Source: Acholeplasma sp.
GTDB taxonomy: Bacteria; Bacillota_I; Bacilli_A; ML615J-28; CAG-698
Length of the DNA stretch: 33,105 bases
Assembly: GCA_012838635.1 (NCBI GenBank)
Contig: DUOW01000034.1
Span: 1-33,105, forward strand
Direction of reading: 5' to 3'
The stretch's first letter is position 1, and the number at the start of each line of letters is the position of its first letter. Positions 18,440 through 27,198 of the stretch are shown here, one piece after another. The translations under genes were made by a program, and so were the position numbers. Below the pieces are notes generated by a model that was not told where the DNA came from, ran no database searches, and was given only the letters and a program-made list of their open reading frames with translations.

Positions 18440-20044
18440 TTACATCTCAATATCAATAAAGTAAGCACTTAAATAGCTTCTAAAATAAACAAACCTGACG
18501 ATAAGTAGTAAAATTGCTAGGCCAAAAAGAAGAATCCAAACATAAGGTCCTAAAATAAAAGTTCCGCCTAATGCTAAAATTCCGGCAATAAAACTTAAAG
18601 TAAAGCCAATGCCAATTGATTTACTAATGTTAGGACTATTCCTCAATGTCCCTAAAGTCATTGCTTGATTAAGCTGTGGGTTTAGAATATCAAGCTCAAA
18701 GCTCCAAAAGATATGCGAGATATTAATCATAATTACGAGGATAAAGATTAACCATAAATCTAAAGCCGGAAATTTTGGCAGTGCCAGCCTAAACACAACA
18801 AAACTAATAAAGATTAAGAGTGTAGAAATTAAAATATTAAATAAGATCTTCGCCCAAGCAATCGTCTTCGTATCACTTGGTGCTGTCTTTAATAACACAA
18901 ACTCTTGTCCTTCCCCAGAAATTGCTGTTGCTGAGGCGGTATTAGATGATGTTGCAATAAGTAGAGTAATAATAATATTAAAAACTAAAACATAAGTATT
19001 ACCATTTAAACTACGGTTCATTCGCATATAAATTGAGTTAATAATTAACATCACAAAAGGCATCATCAATAATAGTGAATAATGACTTAAGGTATCACCA
19101 AAACTTCTAAAAGAGACAATTAACTCTTTCTTAAAGAAAGCAATAAATAAGTTATTACTCTTTTCATTTTGAGCTTTTCTTTTCTTACTTCTTGCTTCCT
19201 CAAATGTTAGACTAGCAAGCTTAAAGTAAAGTGGTTTAATCAAAAGATAAACAATCACAAATAACACAACTGGTGTTATTAAAAAGACCGGATACCATAA
19301 ACCTAAATTTTGTCCATACAAAATATAACCAGCAACTTTGTAGATTGTAGCATAATTAGAAATAGCCATCATTGTATCATATAAATTATTTGTAAAAGAA
19401 TGATATAACTGAACAATCCTTATTTGATCCGGTAAGAATGATAGTCCATAACTTACAAGTAAATATAAGGCTACAAAAACAACTGACCCCAAAATTACAG
19501 GTAAAAAACTATATCTTTTAAATAAGTTTTTAAAAAATGTTAGCTGGATTGAAATTAAGCTAGAGATGGTGGTTGCTAAAAACGGTAAAACAAACATCAA
19601 AACGATAACTCCAAGATAATAACTAAATCCCATATCTTTAATAATTCCAACACCAATAAGTAGGGGAATAATAAAGTTTAAACTTCTTAATAACTCCCTT
19701 AAATATGAAACAATTAATTTACTAATAAAGATATCATTATCAGTTACAGGAAAAGACATCAAAATCTGATTTTCCTTACTCTCGTAAAGGGAGTTCATTA
19801 ACTGTGATGTAATCCCTCCAATACTAAAGGCTTGGGATAATAATATCATTACAATAACAAAGTAAATATTTACGGTAATATATAAGAAATTATTAAATAG
19901 ATAAACAACTAACGCCATCACAATTGTAACCAAAACAATTCTTAAGATTCTTAAAGCAATCTTCGCAAAAAGTCTTTTATTCCTTTTAATTTCAGTTAAA
20001 TTACTTAACTGTAAAATCGTTAGTATTTTTAAACGACTAAGCAT
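18440..20044 (-). CDS. ABC-2-like transporter permease
   Basis: Multi-TM protein with SFPVTDNDIFISKLIVSYLRELL; overlaps the upstream ABC ATPase gene by 8 nt. Confidence 0.8.
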   Translation of the reverse strand: MLSRLKILTILQLSNLTEIKRNKRLFAKIALRILRIVLVTIVMALVVYLFNNFLYITVNIYFVIVMILLSQAFSIGGITSQLMNSLYESKENQILMSFPVTDNDIFISKLIVSYLRELLRSLNFIIPLLIGVGIIKDMGFSYYLGVIVLMFVLPFLATTISSLISIQLTFFKNLFKRYSFLPVILGSVVFVALYLLVSYGLSFLPDQIRIVQLYHSFTNNLYDTMMAISNYATIYKVAGYILYGQNLGLWYPVFLITPVVLFVIVYLLIKPLYFKLASLTFEEARSKKRKAQNEKSNNLFIAFFKKELIVSFRSFGDTLSHYSLLLMMPFVMLIINSIYMRMNRSLNGNTYVLVFNIIITLLIATSSNTASATAISGEGQEFVLLKTAPSDTKTIAWAKILFNILISTLLIFISFVVFRLALPKFPALDLWLIFILVIMINISHIFWSFELDILNPQLNQAMTLGTLRNSPNISKSIGIGFTLSFIAGILALGGTFILGPYVWILLFGLAILLLIVRFVYFRSYLSAYFIDIEM

Positions 20045-20924
20045 CTTTCTTTTCCTTCTTCGCTTTTTTCTTAGCTTCTTTTTGAAGTTTGATTTCTGCT
20101 TTTTTAGCTAACTTTTCTTGGCTTTTAGCTGCTGCTTCTAATTGTTCGTGATTTGTTAAGTATAACTTTTCTAAATCAGCCCCTTCTTTCATAATATCTT
20201 TAACCGCAAAATCACCTATAAGTTTACCTTGGTTGATAATACAAATACGATCACATAACTTCTCTACAACTTCAATAATATGTGTTGAGAAGAAAACAAT
20301 ATTACCATTATCTGCATGCTCTTTCATCATTTGTTTGATTTGGAACGAACTTGCTGGATCTAGTCCAGTTAAAGGCTCATCGAGAATCCAAACTTTTGGA
20401 TTATGGATTAAAGATGCAATAACTACTAACTTTTGCTTCATACCATGAGAGTATGATTTAACTTCACGGTCAATTGCAAACCCTAACTGAAACTTCTCTA
20501 AATATTCTTCTAACCTTTGATCACGGTCTTTAGGGTCTACTCTGTATAAATCTGCTACATAGTTAATATATTCTCTACCAGTTAGCCTTTCATAAACAGC
20601 ATGGTTATCAGAAACATAACCAATTCTTAGTTTAGCTTCCATTGGTTGCGATTTAATTGAGTACCCGCAAACATACATCTCCCCTTCAGTAATTGACTGA
20701 ATACCAACTAAAGACTTAATTGTAGTTGATTTACCTGCACCATTATGGCCTAAAAAACCATAAACATAGCCAGTTTCAATTGTAAGCGAAAAGTCATCAA
20801 CAGCTTTTTTCTTACTACTGCCATACCTTTTTGTAAAGTGCTCAATAACAACTTTATCTTGATATTCAGGTTTAATTGGATCTGATAAATTTTTGCTTCC
20901 TAAAGCTTCTTTTAGTTTATTCAT
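20037..20924 (-). CDS. Alternative internal-start product: stand-alone ABC ATPase (about 295 aa)
   Basis: In-frame ATG at codon 469 of the 22328 ORF preceded by AAGAGGATAGAG-ATG (SD at 20930-20935); starts just before the ABC domain. Confidence 0.45.
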   Translation of the reverse strand: MNKLKEALGSKNLSDPIKPEYQDKVVIEHFTKRYGSSKKKAVDDFSLTIETGYVYGFLGHNGAGKSTTIKSLVGIQSITEGEMYVCGYSIKSQPMEAKLRIGYVSDNHAVYERLTGREYINYVADLYRVDPKDRDQRLEEYLEKFQLGFAIDREVKSYSHGMKQKLVVIASLIHNPKVWILDEPLTGLDPASSFQIKQMMKEHADNGNIVFFSTHIIEVVEKLCDRICIINQGKLIGDFAVKDIMKEGADLEKLYLTNHEQLEAAAKSQEKLAKKAEIKLQKEAKKKAKKEKKDA

Positions 20925-22316
20925 CTCTATCCTCTTTTCTTTTTGTTTTTTAATTAACGCTGCTTGATTATCAATTGCTTGATATACAAGGTCATAGACA
21001 TACCAACTCATAAACATCAAGAAAACAAATCCAAGATATAAAAGAATTTGGTAAACATAGAAGAATTTAAATGTTAGTCCTTTATAGGTAAATGATGCTA
21101 CATAATCAGTTTGTAACCACTGTAAGTTAAATCTTTTTGTAATATCAAAACCGTAAGTAAAGAAATAATCAACACTTTCATAATTATTAAACCAAGCATT
21201 TAAAAACACAACTAAAATATAATAAAGTGTAAAGATTCCAATTGCCTTTCTCATATCCTTAAGTTTAGGCTTTTCAAAAATCTTTAAAGCAACACTTAAA
21301 ATCGGAATAACAAAGACTAAAAAGTGACTATAGCTAAAGTGCATTACACCAATACTAAAAACATCACTTGAATAGTTAGGAAGCATTATAGCTACAAATG
21401 CCCCTAAGACATTGGCAAAGTAGGTAAAATAAAATACTCTTCTTGAATTAAAAACATATGCTATAAATAACAAAATAACAGCTGTATTACATAAGTGTAA
21501 AGGCAGTCCCCCATATCCTCTTCTTTCTAAATAGAAATACTGAAAAACTCCAGCTATTACCATATATGTAAGAAACATCTTTCTTGTTTCAAAAGTCCGT
21601 TTCTTTAAAGCAAAGTAAATAACAAAAATTAAAGCAATATACAAACTAATTAAGAATAAGTGAACTTTATTAAAGTTTTCTGCTACTTCTCCATATTTTC
21701 CAAATAAGTTATAAATAAAACCTAAAGGCATTAAGAAAATCAAACTTCCTAAGAAAAGCAAAATCGTATCTCTTACTTCTTTTTTATTTGGCCATAATTT
21801 ATCTTTAATTAAATTAAACCAATTTATTGTTACAATAACAATAGTTATCATTATTTGTATCATAATCAAAATTGATCGATATTTTAAATAATTAACTTCA
21901 CCATAAACAGCAATTAGATGTTGATCCAAAAAGATTAAATTAAGTACTATTAAAACAGGTCCTAAAAATGTAGATAAGAACTTCGCATGTTTAGATTTAA
22001 TAAATGAACTAATAACACTCATTGCAATCAGGATTGTCGTTAACCACCTTAGAATATGAATAAAGACAGTCATCCCTGGTGAAAAAATCCATGTATCAGG
22101 TGCATAAGCTGGTTCAGTTGACTTTACATCAACCAAAAGTACGTTAAATACATCGTCTAAGGCATTTTCAAAGTTTAACCCAATTACATATGATGTAAAA
22201 AGTAAAACCGCTAAGACCTTTAAAACAACTTCTATCTTTAAATCCTTTTTTTTATAAAGTAAGTATAATATTCCTAAAACAATAATACTTACTCCTAATA
22301 TGATAATTTGCGGCAT
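20037..22316 (-). CDS. YwaF/TMEM164-like (TIGR02206-like) membrane domain fused to an ABC transporter ATP-binding domain
   Basis: ORF track starts at 22328 (GTG); ATG 22316 has SD GGAGG. N-terminal TM domain with GGLPLHLCNTAVILLF and HFSYSHFLVF. C-terminal Walker A GHNGAGKSTT, signature YSHGMKQKL, Walker B VWILDEPLTGLDP. Confidence 0.85.
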   Translation of the reverse strand: MPQIIILGVSIIVLGILYLLYKKKDLKIEVVLKVLAVLLFTSYVIGLNFENALDDVFNVLLVDVKSTEPAYAPDTWIFSPGMTVFIHILRWLTTILIAMSVISSFIKSKHAKFLSTFLGPVLIVLNLIFLDQHLIAVYGEVNYLKYRSILIMIQIMITIVIVTINWFNLIKDKLWPNKKEVRDTILLFLGSLIFLMPLGFIYNLFGKYGEVAENFNKVHLFLISLYIALIFVIYFALKKRTFETRKMFLTYMVIAGVFQYFYLERRGYGGLPLHLCNTAVILLFIAYVFNSRRVFYFTYFANVLGAFVAIMLPNYSSDVFSIGVMHFSYSHFLVFVIPILSVALKIFEKPKLKDMRKAIGIFTLYYILVVFLNAWFNNYESVDYFFTYGFDITKRFNLQWLQTDYVASFTYKGLTFKFFYVYQILLYLGFVFLMFMSWYVYDLVYQAIDNQAALIKKQKEKRIEMNKLKEALGSKNLSDPIKPEYQDKVVIEHFTKRYGSSKKKAVDDFSLTIETGYVYGFLGHNGAGKSTTIKSLVGIQSITEGEMYVCGYSIKSQPMEAKLRIGYVSDNHAVYERLTGREYINYVADLYRVDPKDRDQRLEEYLEKFQLGFAIDREVKSYSHGMKQKLVVIASLIHNPKVWILDEPLTGLDPASSFQIKQMMKEHADNGNIVFFSTHIIEVVEKLCDRICIINQGKLIGDFAVKDIMKEGADLEKLYLTNHEQLEAAAKSQEKLAKKAEIKLQKEAKKKAKKEKKDA

Positions 22317-22466
22317 AATAACCTCCACCTTATAAAACTATATAAAAAAACCAGAACCTTCCTTTTATTCCCTCAAAGGTTACTCCCCATCACTAATAAA
22401 ATTCAAAATTCTGACTTATTTTAAATTTATATGTTTTATAAGTATTAAAATTTCAATGTCTTATAT

Positions 22467-22497
22467 AACTAATTATCTTAAAATCAAGTAATTAGTT
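22467..22497. repeat. Inverted repeat upstream of the ABC operon
   Basis: AACTAATTA-13 nt-TAATTAGTT. Confidence 0.4.
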
Positions 22498-22625
22498 TTA
22501 CAATTACTTTACTCTTTCTTTAATCTGTATTTTACCATAAACCATCATAAAAGTAAAGCAATATCAAACTACCTACAAAGACCCTACAAATAATACAATT
22601 AACTATCCTAAAAGGTGACATATAT

Positions 22626-22663
22626 AAATTTGAGCTAACTATTAATTAGTTAGCTCAAATTTT
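22626..22663. terminator. Strong hairpin terminator
   Basis: AAATTTGAGCTAACTA-TTAAT-TAGTTAGCTCAAATTT then T-rich. Confidence 0.75.
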
Positions 22664-22671
22664 ATACTTTT

Positions 22672-23225
22672 TTAACTTAAGATTAGGGTGTGCTTTCCCC
22701 CAGGAAATTGTTTAAATTGAGGACAGCGGTAAACCATCTGACTTTTTGCACGCACAACCAAACAATTTCTAAATGGTAGAAAAGTAAAATATAAAACAAA
22801 ATCTAAAATATCATAATTCAAGAAGTAATAGACAATGATTGATATTGCCTTATAAAACAACCTACTATCAATGTGTTCTTTTGTTGTTATATATTCCATC
22901 AATCTTCCTTCAAAATTATCAAGTTTAGGAAACTCTTTTTTCTTATGATATGTTCTAATTCCACTCCACCAATTACTTTTCCCTCATACTCAACAGCAAA
23001 AGAATTTTTCATTTTTATCATATCTTCTAAATTACTCTTAGCTTCTTCTAAATTATTAAGATATGACCAACCACCTACAGCACATAACAACTTGTCTTTC
23101 ACAAGCTCATAATACACTTCCAAATTCTCTTCTTTCCAAGGCCTAAATTCAAAACCTTCCGATGTGATTACTAAATCACAATAGTCTACTTCTTCAAGTT
23201 TCCCAATTTTGTTATTTGCTTTCAT
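22672..23225 (-). pseudogene. Frameshifted/degraded GNAT-family acetyltransferase
   Basis: ORF 22899..23273 (likely start MKANNKIG at 23225) carries a GNAT N-terminal half ending abnormally after GGVELEHIIRKK. Shifting frame at AGAAAAAAGAG gives KKKEFPKLDNFEGRLMEYI..., which joins ORF 22672..22902. Confidence 0.6.
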
Positions 23226-23256
23226 AATTTCTTTTTTCTTTAACAGTATTTGATAT

Positions 23257-23928
23257 TTATATATTAGAACCATTGATGATTATTTTTGACAATCTATGGT
23301 ATAACTGATATAAAGTATCGTTCTTTGGATCTTCTCCCAAATCTTCTAAAGCTGCTTTTACAATTTGCTTTTTACTTGGTTTACTATTATTAGGCACTTC
23401 CTTTCCAGTACTTAAGTCAATAATAGCTAATGTGCCTTCTTCTGATGTAGTACCTTTGTATCTTTTTTTAGTAAGACTTGATTCAAATTCACAATCTTTA
23501 AATCCATGTCTATTCTTTGATAAATGATAAATAGTTTGAGCTGTTTTTTCATCTTCTAATTCTTCTACAGTTTTATCATATTTCTTTAAATTAGAAGTTA
23601 ACCCATTAATTTTCGCTATCCCCTCTAATAAGGAATATGCTTGTTCTGGAGTTAAAGCATAAAACTCCCTTTTTTTAATTTTTTCATCAACTTCATCTAC
23701 ACTTCTAAGGCTAGGATTTAGATTGTCAATAATACTATGTAATTCTTTATCAATAAGTCTACTATTTACCTTATATGTAGCATAAATTCTAAACGCAAAA
23801 GGTGTGCACTCTGTTGTATTTAATTGTTTTACTCTTTCCTCAACATCATCAGCATATCCAATTTTAACATACTCTTCAAATGAAGGATTTGTTAGAATAT
23901 AAATATAGCCAGTTTTGTTTTCCTTCAT
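23257..23928 (-). CDS. GIY-YIG-like (T5orf172-type) nuclease family protein
   Basis: GYIYILTNPSFEEYVKIGYADDVEERVKQLN with the conserved spacing and Arg of the GIY-YIG core. Confidence 0.75.
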   Translation of the reverse strand: MKENKTGYIYILTNPSFEEYVKIGYADDVEERVKQLNTTECTPFAFRIYATYKVNSRLIDKELHSIIDNLNPSLRSVDEVDEKIKKREFYALTPEQAYSLLEGIAKINGLTSNLKKYDKTVEELEDEKTAQTIYHLSKNRHGFKDCEFESSLTKKRYKGTTSEEGTLAIIDLSTGKEVPNNSKPSKKQIVKAALEDLGEDPKNDTLYQLYHRLSKIIINGSNI

Positions 23929-24107
23929 AATACCTCCTATTTTTACAATTATATGTCCTTTTAAAGATTTCTAGCAATATAGAAATATAAATACCCTACA
24001 AATCTAATGTTATTATTATTCAAAAAAACATTTATTGCAATAAAATTTCAGTTTTTGTTCTAAATCTATATTTTTATGATACAATATTTTTATAAGGAGA
24101 AATAAAT

Positions 24108-24479
24108 ATGAAAACAATTCACACAAACAAAGCACCAAAAGCAATAGGTCCTTATAGTCAAGGTATCCTTGCTGGTAACACATTATATGTTTCAGGTCAA
24201 ATCCCAGTTGATCTAGAAACCGAAAAGAATATTGATGACATCTACAAAGCAACCACAAAAGCTTTAGAATACATCCTAGCAATAGTTAACGAAGCAGGAT
24301 TAAAGAAAAAGGATATTGTTAAATGTTGTGTATTTTTAAAAGACTTAACTGACTTTGAAGTTATGAATAAAGCTTACTCTGATTTCTTTAAAGATCATAA
24401 ACCTGCAAGAGTTGCTTTAGAAGTATCTAAACTACCAAAAGATGTAGTTGTAGAAATAGACTGTATTGCAGTAAAGTAA
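24108..24479 (+). CDS. ridA: RidA family reactive intermediate/imine deaminase
   Basis: KAPKAIGPYSQGILAGNTLYVSGQIP...KCCVFLKDLTDFEVMNKAYSDFF...PARVALEVSKLPKDVVVEIDCIA. Confidence 0.95.
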   Translation: MKTIHTNKAPKAIGPYSQGILAGNTLYVSGQIPVDLETEKNIDDIYKATTKALEYILAIVNEAGLKKKDIVKCCVFLKDLTDFEVMNKAYSDFFKDHKPARVALEVSKLPKDVVVEIDCIAVK

Positions 24480-24497
24480 TAATATTTATATCAAAAG

Positions 24498-24525
24498 AAA
24501 ATGGCTTTTTTAAAAAGCCATTTTT
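24498..24525. terminator. Bidirectional terminator between ridA and mgtE
   Basis: AAAATGGCTTTTTTAAAAAGCCATTTTT. Confidence 0.75.
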
Positions 24526-24530
24526 CATTC

Positions 24531-25865
24531 TTACAATAAAAATATTAATGTTGCAATACCAAAATAAATTAGTAATGCAAATAAGTCATTAAGTGTGGAA
24601 ATGATTGGTCCAGATGCAATTGCTGGATCGACTTTCATTTTCTCTAAAATAATTGGAATAAATACTCCAGCCATAGCTGATACAAACATACCTCCAGTTA
24701 AAGAAAGCCCGATTGTTAAAGCAAGAAGCAATGGGCTTTGATCGCCCATATTTGTAAAGTTTAAAACTCCGTATGATAGTAAAAAACCAACTATTCCAAT
24801 TGCAATACTATTTAATAAACCAATCCCTATTTCTTTAAAAATATGTCTTTTTTCTGCTTTTTTTCCTTCTAGTTCATCATGAGATAACTTTAAGATCGTT
24901 ACCGCAATCGATTGTGATCCAATATTACCAGCCATACCTAAAATCATCGGTTGAAACATAATTAAAGCTACAACTTCAACTAATGTTCTTTCAAATACAG
25001 ATAGTAATAATGCAATAACTAAGTTTAAGACTACTGAAAGTAAAAGCCAAGGTACTCTTTGATATGCCCTTACAAAGGCACTTGATGATTCATCATAATC
25101 ACCAACACCAGTCATCTTCTCAATATCTTCTTCATGTTCTAAAATCATGATATTTAAAACATCATCTGCAGTTACAATTCCAATTACTTGCCTATTTTCA
25201 TTTAAAACTGGCAACACCTTTTCTGCGTAATTCTTAAATTTTTTAAACCCAGTATTAATTGAATCATCTATTTTTAAATAATTGTTTGTATTATCAGTGA
25301 TACTTTCAAGGCTATCACTTGCTCTTGCACTAATTAAATCTTTCAGGCTAAAAGATCCAACTAAAACATTATCATCATCAACTACAAAGATATCATCAAT
25401 AAAATCACGATCTTTAGAAGTATTAATTACATATGCTGTGGCATCTTTAATTGAAGAGTTTTGATTAATGATCACAAAATCAGTACTCATAATTGAAGCT
25501 ATCTTTTCTTCATCATAACTCATTAATAATCTAAGTTTAGCTTGTTTAGATTTAGATAATAAACTAATCAAATACATTTGATAATCTTCTTCAAAACTAG
25601 TAATGAAGTGTTTTAAATCATCCGTTTCAAATTCTTGAAGAAAGCTTTTCTTTTGACTTTCTGTTAACAAATTAAAATAGTTTCTCGAAACATCTTCTGG
25701 TAACTCTAAAAAAACTTCCACTGTTTTGTTTAAAGACATTAACCTAATAATGCGCATTGGCGCATCACTAGATGAATCTTTCATCTTTTCTGCTATATCA
25801 TAAGGATGCATCTTAGCTAATTCTTTTTTTAGCTGAGCATCATTTAAACGCATTAATTCCTTCAT
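24531..25865 (-). CDS. mgtE: MgtE-family magnesium transporter (paralog 2)
   Basis: KMHPYDIAEKM, tandem CBS-like region, GNIGSQSIAVTILKL, DPAIASGPIISTLNDLFALLIYFGIATLI. Confidence 0.9.
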   Translation of the reverse strand: MKELMRLNDAQLKKELAKMHPYDIAEKMKDSSSDAPMRIIRLMSLNKTVEVFLELPEDVSRNYFNLLTESQKKSFLQEFETDDLKHFITSFEEDYQMYLISLLSKSKQAKLRLLMSYDEEKIASIMSTDFVIINQNSSIKDATAYVINTSKDRDFIDDIFVVDDDNVLVGSFSLKDLISARASDSLESITDNTNNYLKIDDSINTGFKKFKNYAEKVLPVLNENRQVIGIVTADDVLNIMILEHEEDIEKMTGVGDYDESSSAFVRAYQRVPWLLLSVVLNLVIALLLSVFERTLVEVVALIMFQPMILGMAGNIGSQSIAVTILKLSHDELEGKKAEKRHIFKEIGIGLLNSIAIGIVGFLLSYGVLNFTNMGDQSPLLLALTIGLSLTGGMFVSAMAGVFIPIILEKMKVDPAIASGPIISTLNDLFALLIYFGIATLIFLL

Positions 25866-27173
25866 CTAAAACACCCCCAAAAGAAGTGTTGCACAGCCAA
25901 AATAAATAATTACACTCGTAATATCTATTAAGGTAGTAATAAATGGACTAGATGCAACAGCTGGATCTATTTTCATTTTCTTTAGAATCAAAGGAATAAA
26001 TAAACCAAAGATTGGTCCAATTGCAACTGTAAGAGCAAGTGAAATAAAGACAACTAAGGAAACATTAAGAGGCTGTTCTACTTTTAGTACTTTCGCAATA
26101 ATAAAAGAAACAACTCCGGCTACTAGTCCTAAAGCAATCCCGTTAATTAATCCAGCTAAGATTTCTTTACCACCATTCTTTAAAGCTTTTTTAGAATCTT
26201 TTTTAGATAAGATTCTTAAAGTAACAGCTAGAGTCTGACTTGCAACATCTCCTCCCGCATCTAAAATTAAAGGCTGAAAAATAGCAAGTACAGCAACTGT
26301 AGTAATAACTTCTTCAAAACGAGTTGTAACAATCGCAATTGGAAGTGATAATGCTAACAGTAAAACAAGCCAAGGTAGTCTTTTAAGAGCAGATTTTACT
26401 ATTCCTTTTGTTTTTGTATCTGGCAAAGCTGATAATTTCTCAAAATCATCAACTGATTCTTCATGATAAATATCAATCGCATCATCGATTGTTAAAATAC
26501 CAATTAATTCTAACTCCTTATTTAAAACTGGCATTTCATACAAACTATAATCTTTCATCTTATGAATTGCCTCTTCAACATTATCATTTGACAAAACATG
26601 GGGACTTAGTTTAATAATATCATCAATGTACGCGGGAGCTTTAGTTTTAACTAAATCTCTTAGCTCCACAATTCCTTTAAACTTCTTCTCTTCATCTACA
26701 ATAAAAATATGATTGTTAATACTAACTTCTCCTGCTTCCTTAATAACCTTTTTAGTAGCAGCTTTAATATCCATCCCTAAATTAAGACTAATAAAACTAT
26801 CGGACATATGAGCTCCAACTTCTTGATCATCATAATCAAGTACTTTAGAAATATGTTCTTCATTTTCTAAAGCATGAATTAATTCTTCTTCATTGTCCAT
26901 ATGAACTATGATATCCGCAGCATCATCAAGCTCTAATGTATCCATAATATTCTTTTGTCTTTCAAAATCAAAATCATCAATAACATCAGCAGCTTCTTCA
27001 GGCTCCATAAAAGCAATAATTCTTGCTATTTCTTCTTCAGAAAGAAGTGAATAAAATAAATCTTTTTCTTCTTCACTTAAACCTTTTACTTCTTCAGCAA
27101 TATCATAAGGATGCATCTTCTCTAAATGCTGAAGTAGTAACTTTTGATCTTTTCGCTTAATAATAGACTTCAT
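25866..27173 (-). CDS. mgtE: MgtE-family magnesium transporter (paralog 1)
   Basis: ORF track starts at 27212, but ATG 27173 has SD AAAGGAG. LEKMHPYDIAEEV, EPEEAADVIDDFDFE, CBS, GGDVASQTLAVTLRIL, DPAVASSPFITTLIDITSVIIYF. Confidence 0.92.
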   Translation of the reverse strand: MKSIIKRKDQKLLLQHLEKMHPYDIAEEVKGLSEEEKDLFYSLLSEEEIARIIAFMEPEEAADVIDDFDFERQKNIMDTLELDDAADIIVHMDNEEELIHALENEEHISKVLDYDDQEVGAHMSDSFISLNLGMDIKAATKKVIKEAGEVSINNHIFIVDEEKKFKGIVELRDLVKTKAPAYIDDIIKLSPHVLSNDNVEEAIHKMKDYSLYEMPVLNKELELIGILTIDDAIDIYHEESVDDFEKLSALPDTKTKGIVKSALKRLPWLVLLLALSLPIAIVTTRFEEVITTVAVLAIFQPLILDAGGDVASQTLAVTLRILSKKDSKKALKNGGKEILAGLINGIALGLVAGVVSFIIAKVLKVEQPLNVSLVVFISLALTVAIGPIFGLFIPLILKKMKIDPAVASSPFITTLIDITSVIIYFGCATLLLGVF

Positions 27174-27198
27174 ATTAAAACTCCTTTCTAAAATATTA

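Noticed and set aside
22381-22388. GGGGAGTA on the minus strand, reminiscent of the yybP-ykoY (Mn2+) riboswitch
   Set aside because: The rest of the aptamer (second conserved loop and multi-stem architecture) is not visible; kept only as an unspecified structured leader.
22680-22762. Locally GC-richer segment with GGGTGTGC/GCACAACC pairing, considered as an ncRNA or c-di-GMP riboswitch
   Set aside because: No canonical aptamer motif; better explained as the 3' part of the frameshifted GNAT gene.
24016-24282. 88-aa minus-strand ORF over ridA
   Set aside because: Antisense to a clear RidA CDS; Leu/Cys-rich shadow translation.
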